Shown here piece after piece: positions 1-5,754 of a DNA stretch of 7,425 bases (the stretch's first letter is position 1; each line of letters opens with the position of its first letter). The position numbers and the translations under genes are program-made. The stretch is taken from the NCBI GenBank assembly GCA_002369025.1, contig DFDV01000160.1:284-7708 (forward strand), in the 5' to 3' direction. The DNA is from Treponema sp. UBA3819 (GTDB lineage: Bacteria; Spirochaetota; Spirochaetia; Treponematales; Treponemataceae). Under the pieces are notes generated by a model. That model made no database searches, was not told the DNA's origin, and saw nothing but the letters and a program-made list of their open reading frames with translations.

Positions 1-335
1 AGCTGCTCACCACTCTGGCCGAGCGCAAGGAGGAGATGGACATGGCACAGGCACTCTTAAAGACGATGAGCCGAGACCAGCAGGAATGGGAAAACCAGTT
101 CGGCTACGAGCGCTTCATCCACGACTGCATCTCCCGCGAACAGTACGCCTACACCCAGGGCGAACAGCGTGGCATTGAACAAGGAATACAACAAGGTGCA
201 CGATACGCACGACTGGAAGATGCCCGACGAATGCTGCAAGCAAAACTGGGTACTGCTGAGCAAATTGCTGACATCACTCAACTTTCCATCGAAGAAATCA
301 GGCAGTTGCAGAAAGAAACCACAGATGGACAGTGA
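1..335 (+). CDS. Rpn-family recombination-promoting nuclease / putative transposase, C-terminal part (5' end outside window)
   Basis: The frame is open to the left edge (first full codon at 3) and ends at TGA 333-335, so the 110 visible residues are the tail of a longer protein. The visible part is hydrophilic and mostly helical. It has an acidic-aromatic segment (QQEWENQFGYERF), then a glycine-every-four-residues helix (GEQRGIEQGIQQGARY), then a compact end with ADITQLSIEEIRQLQ. That glycine/glutamine linker followed by an 'IADIT-LS-EEI' end is typical of the C-terminus of Rpn/PD-(D/E)XK transposase-like proteins. Known members carry an N-terminal DNA endonuclease domain and promote RecA-independent recombination; that catalytic part lies outside the window and cannot be assessed. 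The last codons (Thr-Thr-Asp-Gly-Gln-stop) fall inside the CACAGATG repeat that continues into the spacer, so the tail may have been formed by repeat DNA. The family call is by pattern recognition. Confidence 0.7.
   Translation, partial: LLTTLAERKEEMDMAQALLKTMSRDQQEWENQFGYERFIHDCISREQYAYTQGEQRGIEQGIQQGARYARLEDARRMLQAKLGTAEQIADITQLSIEEIRQLQKETTDGQ
159..206 (+). repeat. four 12-nt in-frame units in the nuclease gene (Gly-x-x-x)
   Basis: Four consecutive 12-nt units begin at 159, 171, 183 and 195 and encode GEQR, GIEQ, GIQQ and GARY. Each begins with a GGN codon, and the middle units share a CAA or CAG ending. The result is a glycine every fourth residue in a predicted helical linker before the C-terminal cap. 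Similar Gly/Glu/Gln runs are common in Rpn-type proteins and vary in copy number between paralogues, which fits slippage or recombination between units. Confidence 0.55.
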
Positions 336-358
336 TAAACACAGATGAAGCACAGATA
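320..358. repeat. CACAGATG repeat cluster overlapping the nuclease stop codon
   Basis: CACAGATG occurs exactly at 320-327 and 340-347, CACAGATA at 351-358, and a degenerate copy (CAGTGATA) at 330-337. Unit starts are therefore about 10-11 nt apart. The motif is the reverse complement of the CATCTGTG units to the right, so the two clusters face each other across the A/T-rich stretch 359-379. The cluster covers the last codons and the TGA of the nuclease gene. Confidence 0.7.
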
Positions 359-414
359 ATAATAAAATTAAAAAAATCGTGTCCCATCCGAGTTCATCTG
401 TGTCTATCTGTGTC
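328..414. repeat. imperfect inverted repeat around the nuclease stop codon
   Basis: The left arm 328-349 and right arm 393-414 pair at 19 of 22 positions, including an uninterrupted 11-bp match (339-349 with 393-403). The 43-nt loop (350-392) is very rich in A and T at 359-379. The left arm contains the nuclease stop codon TGA at 333-335. In RNA this would form a long stem just after translation ends. No T-run directly follows the right arm (AAAAATCCC comes next), so it is not a standard intrinsic terminator, though it could protect mRNA ends or impede transcription. Confidence 0.55.
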
Positions 415-453
415 AAAAATCCCACATCCGTGTCTCATCTGCGTGCATACGTC
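376..453. repeat. degenerate 10-nt tandem array, consensus CATCYGTGTC (array 1)
   Basis: Related decamers start at 385 (CATCCGAGTT), 395 (CATCTGTGTC), 405 (TATCTGTGTC), 425 (CATCCGTGTC), 436 (CATCTGCGTG) and 446 (CATACGTC), with a shortened one at 376. Slot 415 holds the unrelated AAAAATCCCA but keeps the phase. The 10-11 nt step places every unit on the same face of the DNA helix. No coding frame with family resemblance crosses the array. Its function is unknown; the same kind of motif occurs beside the Rpn gene in inverted orientation. Confidence 0.7.
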
Positions 454-476
454 GCTTGCGCTCCGTTTGCGTAAGC
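454..476. other. small hairpin, 8-bp stem with 7-nt loop
   Basis: GCTTGCGC at 454-461 can pair with GCGTAAGC at 469-476 (seven Watson-Crick pairs plus one G-U wobble on the + strand) around the loop TCCGTTT. No T-run follows on either strand, so it does not look like an intrinsic terminator. It separates the two decamer arrays. Confidence 0.45.
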
Positions 477-492
477 GGAAGTTATTGACGTT

Positions 493-507
493 TGTGCCAG
501 GGGCACA
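493..507. other. small hairpin, 6-bp stem with 3-nt loop
   Basis: TGTGCC at 493-498 is followed by AGG and then by GGCACA at 502-507, a perfect short inverted repeat. It lies just before the second decamer array and, read on the - strand, about 50 nt after the murA stop codon. It lacks a T-tract. It could be a weak mRNA 3'-end structure for the murA transcript or chance. Confidence 0.35.
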
Positions 508-511
508 TATG

Positions 512-551
512 CATCTGCGTGCATCTGTGTCACAAACACCGCATTCGTGTA
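512..551. repeat. degenerate 10-nt tandem array, second copy (array 2)
   Basis: Decamers start at 512 (CATCTGCGTG), 522 (CATCTGTGTC) and 542 (CATTCGTGTA), with an unrelated filler ACAAACACCG at 532. The layout copies array 1: the 30 nt at 522-551 match 405-434 at 23 of 30 positions, including the position of the A/C-rich filler, and CATCTGCGTGCAT occurs exactly at both 436-448 and 512-524. The array ends 6 nt before the murA stop codon on the opposite strand. Confidence 0.65.
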
Positions 552-556
552 TATTT

Positions 557-1840
557 TTATTCTATTTCTACGCGTTCGATGTGGGCGCCGAGGCCCTGGA
601 GTTTTTCTACGAGCATTTCATAGCCGCGCTCAATCTGGTAGACGTTGCTGATTCTGCTTTCGCCACGGGCACAGAGGGCTGCGATTACCATTGCCATGCC
701 GGCTCTTACGTCGGGGGAAACGAGATGGTCACCGTGGAGGAGGCTGGGGCCTGATACGACTGCGCGGTGGGGGTCACAGAGGGTAATCCGTGCGCCCATG
801 CTGATTAGTTTATCTACAAAGAACATGCGGCTTTCGAACATTTTTTCAAAGATGAGAACGGTGCCTTCAACTTGTGTTGCCACTACGGTCATAATGCTGG
901 TCAAATCCGGCGGGAATCCAGGCCAGGGAGAGTCATCGATTTTTGGAATCATACCGCCCAAATCAGTGTTCACTTTGAGTTCCTGGCTGACGGGAACAGT
1001 GAGCTGGTCCCCTTTGATTGCCCAGTTTATGCCCAGTTTGCTGAATGCTACTTTAAGCGGGCGCATTTCCTGGGGACGAATTCCGGTGATGGTGATTGAA
1101 CCTTTTGTCGCTGCGGCAAGTCCGATGTAGGAACCGATTTCCATAAAGTCTGGGCCGATTGCAAAATCTGTGCCGTGCAGTTTCTTTACGCCGTCAATGT
1201 AGAGGATGTTGCTTCCGATGCCGGTGATTTTTGCGCCCATTTCTACCAGCATATTGCACAAGTCTTGTACATGGGGTTCACTTGCGGCATTATTGATGAT
1301 GGTGTGTCCTTCAGCAAGAACGGCGGCCATTACGGCGTTTTCTGTTGCGGTAACGGATGTTTCATCAAGGAAGATATCTGCGCCTTTGAGTTTATTTGCG
1401 CTGAAAGTAAAGGGGCCGTCAACAGAAATGCGTGCGCCCAGTTCCTGCAGTGCCAGAAAGTGGGTGTCTACACGGCGGCGTCCGATAACATCACCTCCCG
1501 GTGGAGGCAGAATGGCTTTTCCTGTGCGCGCAACCAGAGGGCCTGCAAAAAGAATTGATGCGCGGATTTTTTTGCTCAGTGTAGCGGGAATATCATTTGA
1601 GCGGATGTGAGCCGCATCGACTTTCCACGCGTGTTCACCGATTTTTTCTACGCCTGCACCCAATGCCTGCAGGATGAGCAGCATTACGCCAGTGTCTTCA
1701 ATTTCTGGAATATTGCGCAGAATAACCGGCTCTTCGGTTAAGAGTGTGGCGGCTATACAGGGAAGTGCCGCGTTCTTGTTTCCGCTGGCTGCAATGGTTC
1801 CCCGGATTGGAATGCCGCCTTCAACTTTATATTCGTACAT
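557..1840 (-). CDS. murA: UDP-N-acetylglucosamine 1-carboxyvinyltransferase MurA, Asp-type (Cys to Asp)
   Basis: This cytoplasmic enzyme transfers enolpyruvate from phosphoenolpyruvate to UDP-GlcNAc, the first committed step of peptidoglycan synthesis. The 427 residues are close to the usual length (about 420) and cover both inside-out alpha/beta lobes. Family residues visible, numbered from the ATG, are Lys22-Asn23 in SGNKNAALP, Arg93 in IRAS, Arg122, Asp312 in FPPDLTS (the general base position) and Arg405 in IERGYE. The loop that normally reads PGGC-T-IG reads PPPGGDVIGRRRVDTH, so the Cys115 equivalent is Asp117 (codon 1490-1492). KNAALP and the C-terminal RGYE-KL-LGA signature separate it from the related AroA. 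I chose the ATG at 1838-1840 over an in-frame GTG at 1850-1852: it has GGAAGG 4 nt upstream and puts the lysine at position 22 as in E. coli. It starts 33 nt after pepT and is the last gene of the run. Confidence 0.96.
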   Translation of the reverse strand: MYEYKVEGGIPIRGTIAASGNKNAALPCIAATLLTEEPVILRNIPEIEDTGVMLLILQALGAGVEKIGEHAWKVDAAHIRSNDIPATLSKKIRASILFAGPLVARTGKAILPPPGGDVIGRRRVDTHFLALQELGARISVDGPFTFSANKLKGADIFLDETSVTATENAVMAAVLAEGHTIINNAASEPHVQDLCNMLVEMGAKITGIGSNILYIDGVKKLHGTDFAIGPDFMEIGSYIGLAAATKGSITITGIRPQEMRPLKVAFSKLGINWAIKGDQLTVPVSQELKVNTDLGGMIPKIDDSPWPGFPPDLTSIMTVVATQVEGTVLIFEKMFESRMFFVDKLISMGARITLCDPHRAVVSGPSLLHGDHLVSPDVRAGMAMVIAALCARGESRISNVYQIERGYEMLVEKLQGLGAHIERVEIE

Positions 1841-1844
1841 GTTT

Positions 1845-1850
1845 CCTTCC
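1845..1850 (-). promoter_or_regulatory. ribosome binding site that decides the murA start
   Basis: Read on the - strand, GGAAGG is followed by AAAC and then ATG (1838-1840), a workable spacing of 4 nt, with further purine-rich sequence (AAGGGTGG) just upstream. The alternative GTG start lies inside this purine block and has no Shine-Dalgarno-like sequence at 5-10 nt before it (ACTAATTCAC), which argues against the longer form. Confidence 0.65.
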
Positions 1851-1873
1851 ACCCTTGTGAATTAGTTCTTGTT

Positions 1874-3052
1874 CTAATTTTCGGCAAAAATCCGCGCTAA
1901 GTTTATAAGCACTTCGCAGGCAGAGGAAAGTTCATTTAGCGAGCACCATTCATCACGGGAGTGAAAATTGTGTCCGCCGGTAAAAATATTTGGCGTAGGG
2001 ATGCCCATTTCCGTCAGACGGGAACCGTCCGTACCACCGCGGATTGGAGTAAAAACTGGTTCTATTCCGCTTGCCCTGTAGGCAGCAACAAGATTTTCTG
2101 TTACGCGGGGAACTTTTTTGAGGCCTTCTTTCATGTTCAGGTACTGCTGTGTGTGAACAACTTCTGCCTTGCCACCAAAGGATGCCGCGGTGGTTTTTGC
2201 AAGGGCATCTACAAAGGCTTTCCTTTCTTCCATGCCGTCTGTAGAAAAATCCCGGAGGAGCAGGGTAAGACTTGCCTTTTCAATTCCGCCTTTTATGTCC
2301 ATGACGGCATAAAAACCCTGGTAGCCGTCACTTGTTTCCGGAGCCTGATGTCTGGGCAAATTTGTAGCAAAAGAGGATGCCATGACGGCGGCATTTACCA
2401 TGCCTTCTGCCCGGGCAGTGCCTGTGTGGGTCGCTTTTCCGGTAAAGGTGATTTCGCTTTTAAAAGCATTGAAGCATTCTGTTTCCAGTTCGCCTTTTGA
2501 GCCTCCGTCTACTGTGTAGGCACATTTTGCAGTAATCAGATTGAGCGGCACATTATCCATACCGTGACCTGTTTCTTCGTCGGGAGAAAAAATGACTTCG
2601 ATTTTTCCATGGGGAATTTCCGGGTGCTCCTGCAGAAATGAAAGGGCACTCATGATTGCCGTAACGCCTGCCTTGTCGTCTGCCCCCAGCAGGGTTGTCC
2701 CGTCACTGGTGATGATGGTGTCTCCGTCTTTTTCTTTTAGCTGAGGTTTTACATGTTCGCCGCTCACTTCATCTACGGTGTCCATGTGGGCAAGCAGACA
2801 AAAAGCTTCTGCTCCTTCTTTTCCGGGTGATGGCGGTAAAAATCCGTATACATAACAATGGCTGCTTATCTGAACGGACTCAAGTCCGATGCTTTTGAGC
2901 TCCTTTTCCAATAGATGAGCAAAATCCCACTGGCGGTCACTTGAAGGCTGAATGCCCTGATCTGCCCGTTCTCCGTCACTGGTGGTCCAAATCTGTACGT
3001 AGCGTAAAAAACGCTCTAAAAGTGCTTTTTTATCTTTTTCTGTCAAAATCAT
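1874..3052 (-). CDS. pepT: peptidase T (tripeptide aminopeptidase), M20B zinc metallopeptidase
   Basis: PepT removes the N-terminal residue from tripeptides in the cytoplasm using two zinc ions. The 392 residues are slightly shorter than E. coli PepT (about 408). All M20 metal and catalytic motifs are present in order: His89 and Asp91 in LLAHMDTVDE, bridging Asp125 in LLGADDKAGV, catalytic Glu159 and metal ligand Glu160 in FSPDEETGHG, Asp182 in TVDGG, and His364 in GGHNFHSRDEW. The lid/dimerisation domain lies about 195-305 (THTGTARAEGMVNAA), followed by RGGTDGSRL near 338-345. The motifs TLLGADDKAG and NFHSRDEW point to PepT rather than DapE or ArgE. Transcription is toward murA, and the ATG lies 13 nt after the preceding gene's stop codon, close enough for translational coupling. 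The start is not certain: GGAG sits only 1 nt before the ATG but 7 nt before an in-frame TTG at 3044-3046. Confidence 0.94.
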   Translation of the reverse strand: MILTEKDKKALLERFLRYVQIWTTSDGERADQGIQPSSDRQWDFAHLLEKELKSIGLESVQISSHCYVYGFLPPSPGKEGAEAFCLLAHMDTVDEVSGEHVKPQLKEKDGDTIITSDGTTLLGADDKAGVTAIMSALSFLQEHPEIPHGKIEVIFSPDEETGHGMDNVPLNLITAKCAYTVDGGSKGELETECFNAFKSEITFTGKATHTGTARAEGMVNAAVMASSFATNLPRHQAPETSDGYQGFYAVMDIKGGIEKASLTLLLRDFSTDGMEERKAFVDALAKTTAASFGGKAEVVHTQQYLNMKEGLKKVPRVTENLVAAYRASGIEPVFTPIRGGTDGSRLTEMGIPTPNIFTGGHNFHSRDEWCSLNELSSACEVLINLARIFAEN

Positions 3053-3053
3053 A

Positions 3054-3057
3054 CTCC
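3054..3057 (-). promoter_or_regulatory. ribosome binding site of pepT with odd spacing
   Basis: The only Shine-Dalgarno-like sequence in the 13-nt gap is GGAG, with a single T between it and the ATG at 3050-3052. For the in-frame TTG at 3044-3046 the spacing would be 7 nt, which is ideal. Either pepT starts at TTG (390 residues), or the ATG is used by ribosomes that have just terminated on the upstream gene. Confidence 0.5.
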
Positions 3058-3065
3058 GGGAAAAT

Positions 3066-5198
3066 TTAGAGTCGGATGCCGATAATCAGTTTGTCCTGAC
3101 CGCCTTCCTTAACGAGGGCAGCCCTGAGACTGACAGGCTGTGCTTCTCCATGCAGCATGAGGCTGTAACGAAGGGTGAAGACTCCTTTTTTGTCAATTTC
3201 ATGCAGTACATGTGCTTTTGTAAATTTTTCTGTAAAGAGAGGCATGTCTTTTTCTGCAATAAGGCTTTTTGCGTTTTCATGTGACAGGTCAAAGAAGTGT
3301 TTGCCCTGCTTTGCAATACCAAGTTCCTCAAAGTCACTGGTGGCACGGTATTCTGTGTAGGATTCTGTTTCGGGGTCTACCACATAAATACAGATGAAGT
3401 CACCGGATAGTGCCATCATACGGGAGTAGAAAAGCTGTTCTCTCTGGGCTTTTTCCAGTTCTTCCTTCTGCTTTTTCTGGGCAATGATATTTGATGCGTC
3501 CGTAATGGAAAGAACTCCAACCGCCAGGGCAATTGTTTTTGTAACGGGGTTTTCTGAAATCTTGCGGATAAAATAGTTGGCTACGGAACTATCCCTCAGG
3601 GCTCCGTCGATAAATGTGTTAAAATCTCCATGTGCTATTCTTTGAATGAGATTTGCAAAGCCTTCCCCGGTTTTCGCTATCAAAGCATCAATGGAAATAG
3701 ACTTGCCTGTTATGACTGTCTTGAAGTAACGCTGGACGAAATTGCGGTATGACTGGTTTGTTCTGACAAAGCGCACAGAATCATTTGTCAGTTCGATAAT
3801 TGCAATGGGAAGCATATTAAAGACATTGTTAAAGTCCTTTTCGTTTCCGTAGGTGATGACGGTAAGGTCATGCAGATTTACCCGTCCGATAGTCTCATAA
3901 TATTTTGTTTCCTCAGGATTTTCAAAGCCGATTGCCGTATTGTTTTTGATTCTTTCCAGAATGACTTCCAGGGGATTGGGGCTGCTGTAATAGAAGCCCT
4001 GTATCTTTGAACAGCCGATTTCCCTCAGGAACTGCAGCTGTTCTTCATTTTCTACGCCTTCGCATACAGTATCCACGCCGATTGCAAATGCCATCCGCAT
4101 CAGTTCCGCCAGAATGATTTTTCCATTGTTGTTCTGGTCAAACTGACGCATAAAGGTCATGTCAAATTTAATCAGGTCAAAGGGAATGTCCCTGAGTACG
4201 TTAAGGGATGAATAGCCGCTGCCAAAATCGTCCATCCAGACGGAAAAGCCCAGATCTTTAAAGCGCAGAATCTGCTTCTTCATAAAATCAAAATCGCTAC
4301 CGATGATGCTTTCTGTGATTTCAATGTTGATTCTATTACGGCTGATGCCTGCAAGATCTACCCGCGAACGGATTTCTTCTACGATGTCACAGGATTCAAA
4401 GTCTGAGCGCGACAGATTGATTGAGTGGGAAACAGAATAATTTCCCATGGATTCAAGCCGCTTCATTTTTTCTATTGTGCGCTCAACAACATAGAGGTCA
4501 AGTTTGTAAATCAGTTTTTCTTCTTCAAGAATGGGAATAAAATCAGCAGGAGACAAAAAGCCTTTTACCGGGTCAATCCAGCGTGCCAGTGCTTCTTCAT
4601 CACAGACTTTTCCGCTTACGGTGCGCACAATGGGCTGATAGTAGACGGTAATCCACCTTTCTGCGATTGCCCGGGAAAAATTATCGACAATGTAGCGATA
4701 TTTTTCCTCTGACTGTCTGATGCTCTGGTCGTAATAATTGATTCCGCCTTTCTTTTCTGCCTTAATCGCATCGCAGGCGAGTTTTGCCCGATCGCAGGCT
4801 ATATTGACGCTTATGGTTTCTGTATGCCAGGAATAGACTCCGACATGGGGATAGACCGATACCTCACCGTACAAAATCTGGAAGCGCTCCAGAAAATTAT
4901 GCAGGGTATCGTCTAAATGGGTGTCTTCTGAATAGACTGCAAAATGAACGCCTCCCAGACGGCAGCAGGAAGCTTTTTCAAAAAACTGTGTCAGAACATC
5001 GGCAAAGGACTTTAAAAGCTTGTTTCCCTCCGGAAAACCAAAACGGCGGTTGTATGAAGTCAGCCCGCTCAGTGAGATGAACATAAGGAGAGAAGGGGTG
5101 TTATTTTTTGAGGCGCTCTCTTTTTTTGCCGTTGCATATTCAAAAAAGCAGGTCATGGTAGGCAAATCTGTCAGAAAATCGTAGTTATTTGCGTCCAT
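3066..5198 (-). CDS. c-di-GMP phosphodiesterase: degenerate GGDEF, intact EAL, PAS-like C-terminus
   Basis: This 710-residue protein has no membrane segment and is probably a cytoplasmic signalling enzyme that hydrolyses c-di-GMP to pGpG. Residues about 5-158 form a GGDEF-like domain (FLTDLP near the start). The signature reads RLGGVHF at 80-86, the metal-site DxD is SLS (42-44), ND is NR (50-51) and no RxxD inhibitory site is present, so cyclase activity is very unlikely. Residues about 175-415 are an EAL domain with every key residue: Glu202 (EEALARW), Asn261 (INLS), Glu293 (EITES), Asp323-Asp324 (DDFGSGYSSL), Lys344, Glu380 (EGVE) and Gln400 (QGF). After it come a PAS-like stretch at about 440-565 (NMLPIAIIELTNDSVRFV), a short coiled coil near 573-588, and a second PAS-like region at 590-710 ending at LIIGIRL. 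Sensory domains usually precede the catalytic ones; here they follow, and no second GGDEF comes after. It starts 42 nt after nrdG and 13 nt before pepT. The ligand and output are unknown. Confidence 0.9.
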   Translation of the reverse strand: MDANNYDFLTDLPTMTCFFEYATAKKESASKNNTPSLLMFISLSGLTSYNRRFGFPEGNKLLKSFADVLTQFFEKASCCRLGGVHFAVYSEDTHLDDTLHNFLERFQILYGEVSVYPHVGVYSWHTETISVNIACDRAKLACDAIKAEKKGGINYYDQSIRQSEEKYRYIVDNFSRAIAERWITVYYQPIVRTVSGKVCDEEALARWIDPVKGFLSPADFIPILEEEKLIYKLDLYVVERTIEKMKRLESMGNYSVSHSINLSRSDFESCDIVEEIRSRVDLAGISRNRINIEITESIIGSDFDFMKKQILRFKDLGFSVWMDDFGSGYSSLNVLRDIPFDLIKFDMTFMRQFDQNNNGKIILAELMRMAFAIGVDTVCEGVENEEQLQFLREIGCSKIQGFYYSSPNPLEVILERIKNNTAIGFENPEETKYYETIGRVNLHDLTVITYGNEKDFNNVFNMLPIAIIELTNDSVRFVRTNQSYRNFVQRYFKTVITGKSISIDALIAKTGEGFANLIQRIAHGDFNTFIDGALRDSSVANYFIRKISENPVTKTIALAVGVLSITDASNIIAQKKQKEELEKAQREQLFYSRMMALSGDFICIYVVDPETESYTEYRATSDFEELGIAKQGKHFFDLSHENAKSLIAEKDMPLFTEKFTKAHVLHEIDKKGVFTLRYSLMLHGEAQPVSLRAALVKEGGQDKLIIGIRL

Positions 5199-5199
5199 G

Positions 5200-5234
5200 C
5201 CTTATATTATAGCATAGTATGGCAGAATTGCAAA
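5200..5234 (-). promoter_or_regulatory. candidate sigma-70 promoter for the EAL gene, near-leaderless
   Basis: On the - strand a perfect TATAAT occupies 5206-5211. Upstream, TTTGCA (5229-5234, 17-nt spacer) or TTGCAA (5228-5233, 16-nt spacer) each match four of six -35 positions. Initiation 6-8 nt downstream of the -10 box would fall at about 5198-5200, on or next to the A of the ATG at 5198, giving an mRNA with practically no leader. The only Shine-Dalgarno-like bases (AAGG at 5200-5203) are 1 nt from the ATG. The promoter fills the 42-nt gap after nrdG, so the EAL, pepT and murA genes could be transcribed separately from nrdDG. Confidence 0.5.
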
Positions 5235-5240
5235 AATATT

Positions 5241-5732
5241 TCAGTTTTTCTTAAGTTTCAGGATCCGTTGATTTGATGAGCCACGGAAGTCAAGCGTCAG
5301 GTCGAGGAGGTCTTCTATAAAGGGACCGTCCACCAGAACATCAATGCAGGCCAGCATTCTTCCTGTTACTTCGCAGCGTTTTTTCCCGTCTGATGACTGC
5401 AAATCTTTTTCGTAAATGTAGCCTGTGTAGCACCAGATGTCTTTTTCCGGGTAGGTGGCACGAACTTTTTCCAGAAAGGGTGTGAGTACGCGCTGATTTT
5501 CTTCTTCAAAGGGTTCCCCGCCCAGAATGGTCAGACCTTCAATGTATTCGGGGGCAAGGGCATCAAGAATTTCTTTTTCTGTTTCCGGCGTAAACTGTTT
5601 TCCAAAATTGAAGTCCCATGTTTCCGGGTTCTGACAGCCCTTGCAGTGGTTTCTGCAGCCAGAGACAAATAGAGAAACGCGGACGCCAAGACCGTCCGCA
5701 ATGTCAAATTTCTTGATTGCGCCGTAATGCAT
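5241..5732 (-). CDS. nrdG: anaerobic ribonucleoside-triphosphate reductase activating protein (radical SAM)
   Basis: NrdG is the activase of class III ribonucleotide reductase. It reductively cleaves S-adenosylmethionine at a [4Fe-4S] cluster and abstracts hydrogen from the NrdD glycine. Its 163 residues match the short activase type (about 150-175). The cluster motif is CRNHCKGC with Cys26, Cys30 and Cys33 (C-x3-C-x2-C), followed by QNPETWD. The SAM-binding GGEP is at 71-74 and the conserved end DVLVDGPFIEDLLD...FRGSSNQR spans about 131-156. The N-terminal MHYGAIKKFDIADGLGVRVSLFVSGC fits the family start, so the ATG at 5730-5732 is secure; AGGAGAT lies upstream. It sits 22 nt downstream of nrdD, the usual order for these partner genes, and is almost certainly co-transcribed with it. 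PflA-type activases have the same cluster motif but the neighbouring nrdD settles the assignment. Confidence 0.96.
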   Translation of the reverse strand: MHYGAIKKFDIADGLGVRVSLFVSGCRNHCKGCQNPETWDFNFGKQFTPETEKEILDALAPEYIEGLTILGGEPFEEENQRVLTPFLEKVRATYPEKDIWCYTGYIYEKDLQSSDGKKRCEVTGRMLACIDVLVDGPFIEDLLDLTLDFRGSSNQRILKLKKN

Positions 5733-5740
5733 TAAAAATT

Positions 5741-5747
5741 ATCTCCT
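5741..5747 (-). promoter_or_regulatory. ribosome binding site of nrdG
   Basis: AGGAGAT read on the - strand lies in the 22-nt gap between nrdD and nrdG; its AGGAG core ends 10 nt before the ATG at 5730-5732. It is the strongest Shine-Dalgarno match in the window, unlike the weak or oddly spaced sites of the EAL and pepT genes. Confidence 0.65.
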
Positions 5748-5754
5748 GTAATTT

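Noticed and set aside
363..379. T-run on the - strand as an intrinsic terminator for murA
   Set aside because: The T-rich stretch is not preceded by a G/C-rich hairpin; it lies in the loop of the larger inverted repeat.
376..551. CRISPR array
   Set aside because: Units are about 10 nt, degenerate and contiguous, without uniform unique spacers, and no cas genes are visible.
332..754. Open frame on the + strand across the repeat spacer into the murA 3' end
   Set aside because: It is made of repeat-derived sequence and then the antisense of murA; there is no family resemblance and no ribosome binding site.
1850..1852. GTG as the murA start (431 residues)
   Set aside because: No Shine-Dalgarno sequence at a usable distance; the ATG 12 nt downstream has GGAAGG at 4 nt and gives the normal family N-terminus.
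1902..1930. Possible murA promoter (TATAAA at 1902-1907, - strand) inside the pepT 3' end
   Set aside because: No convincing -35 element at 16-18 nt (best matches only two of six positions); likely chance in A/T-rich coding DNA.
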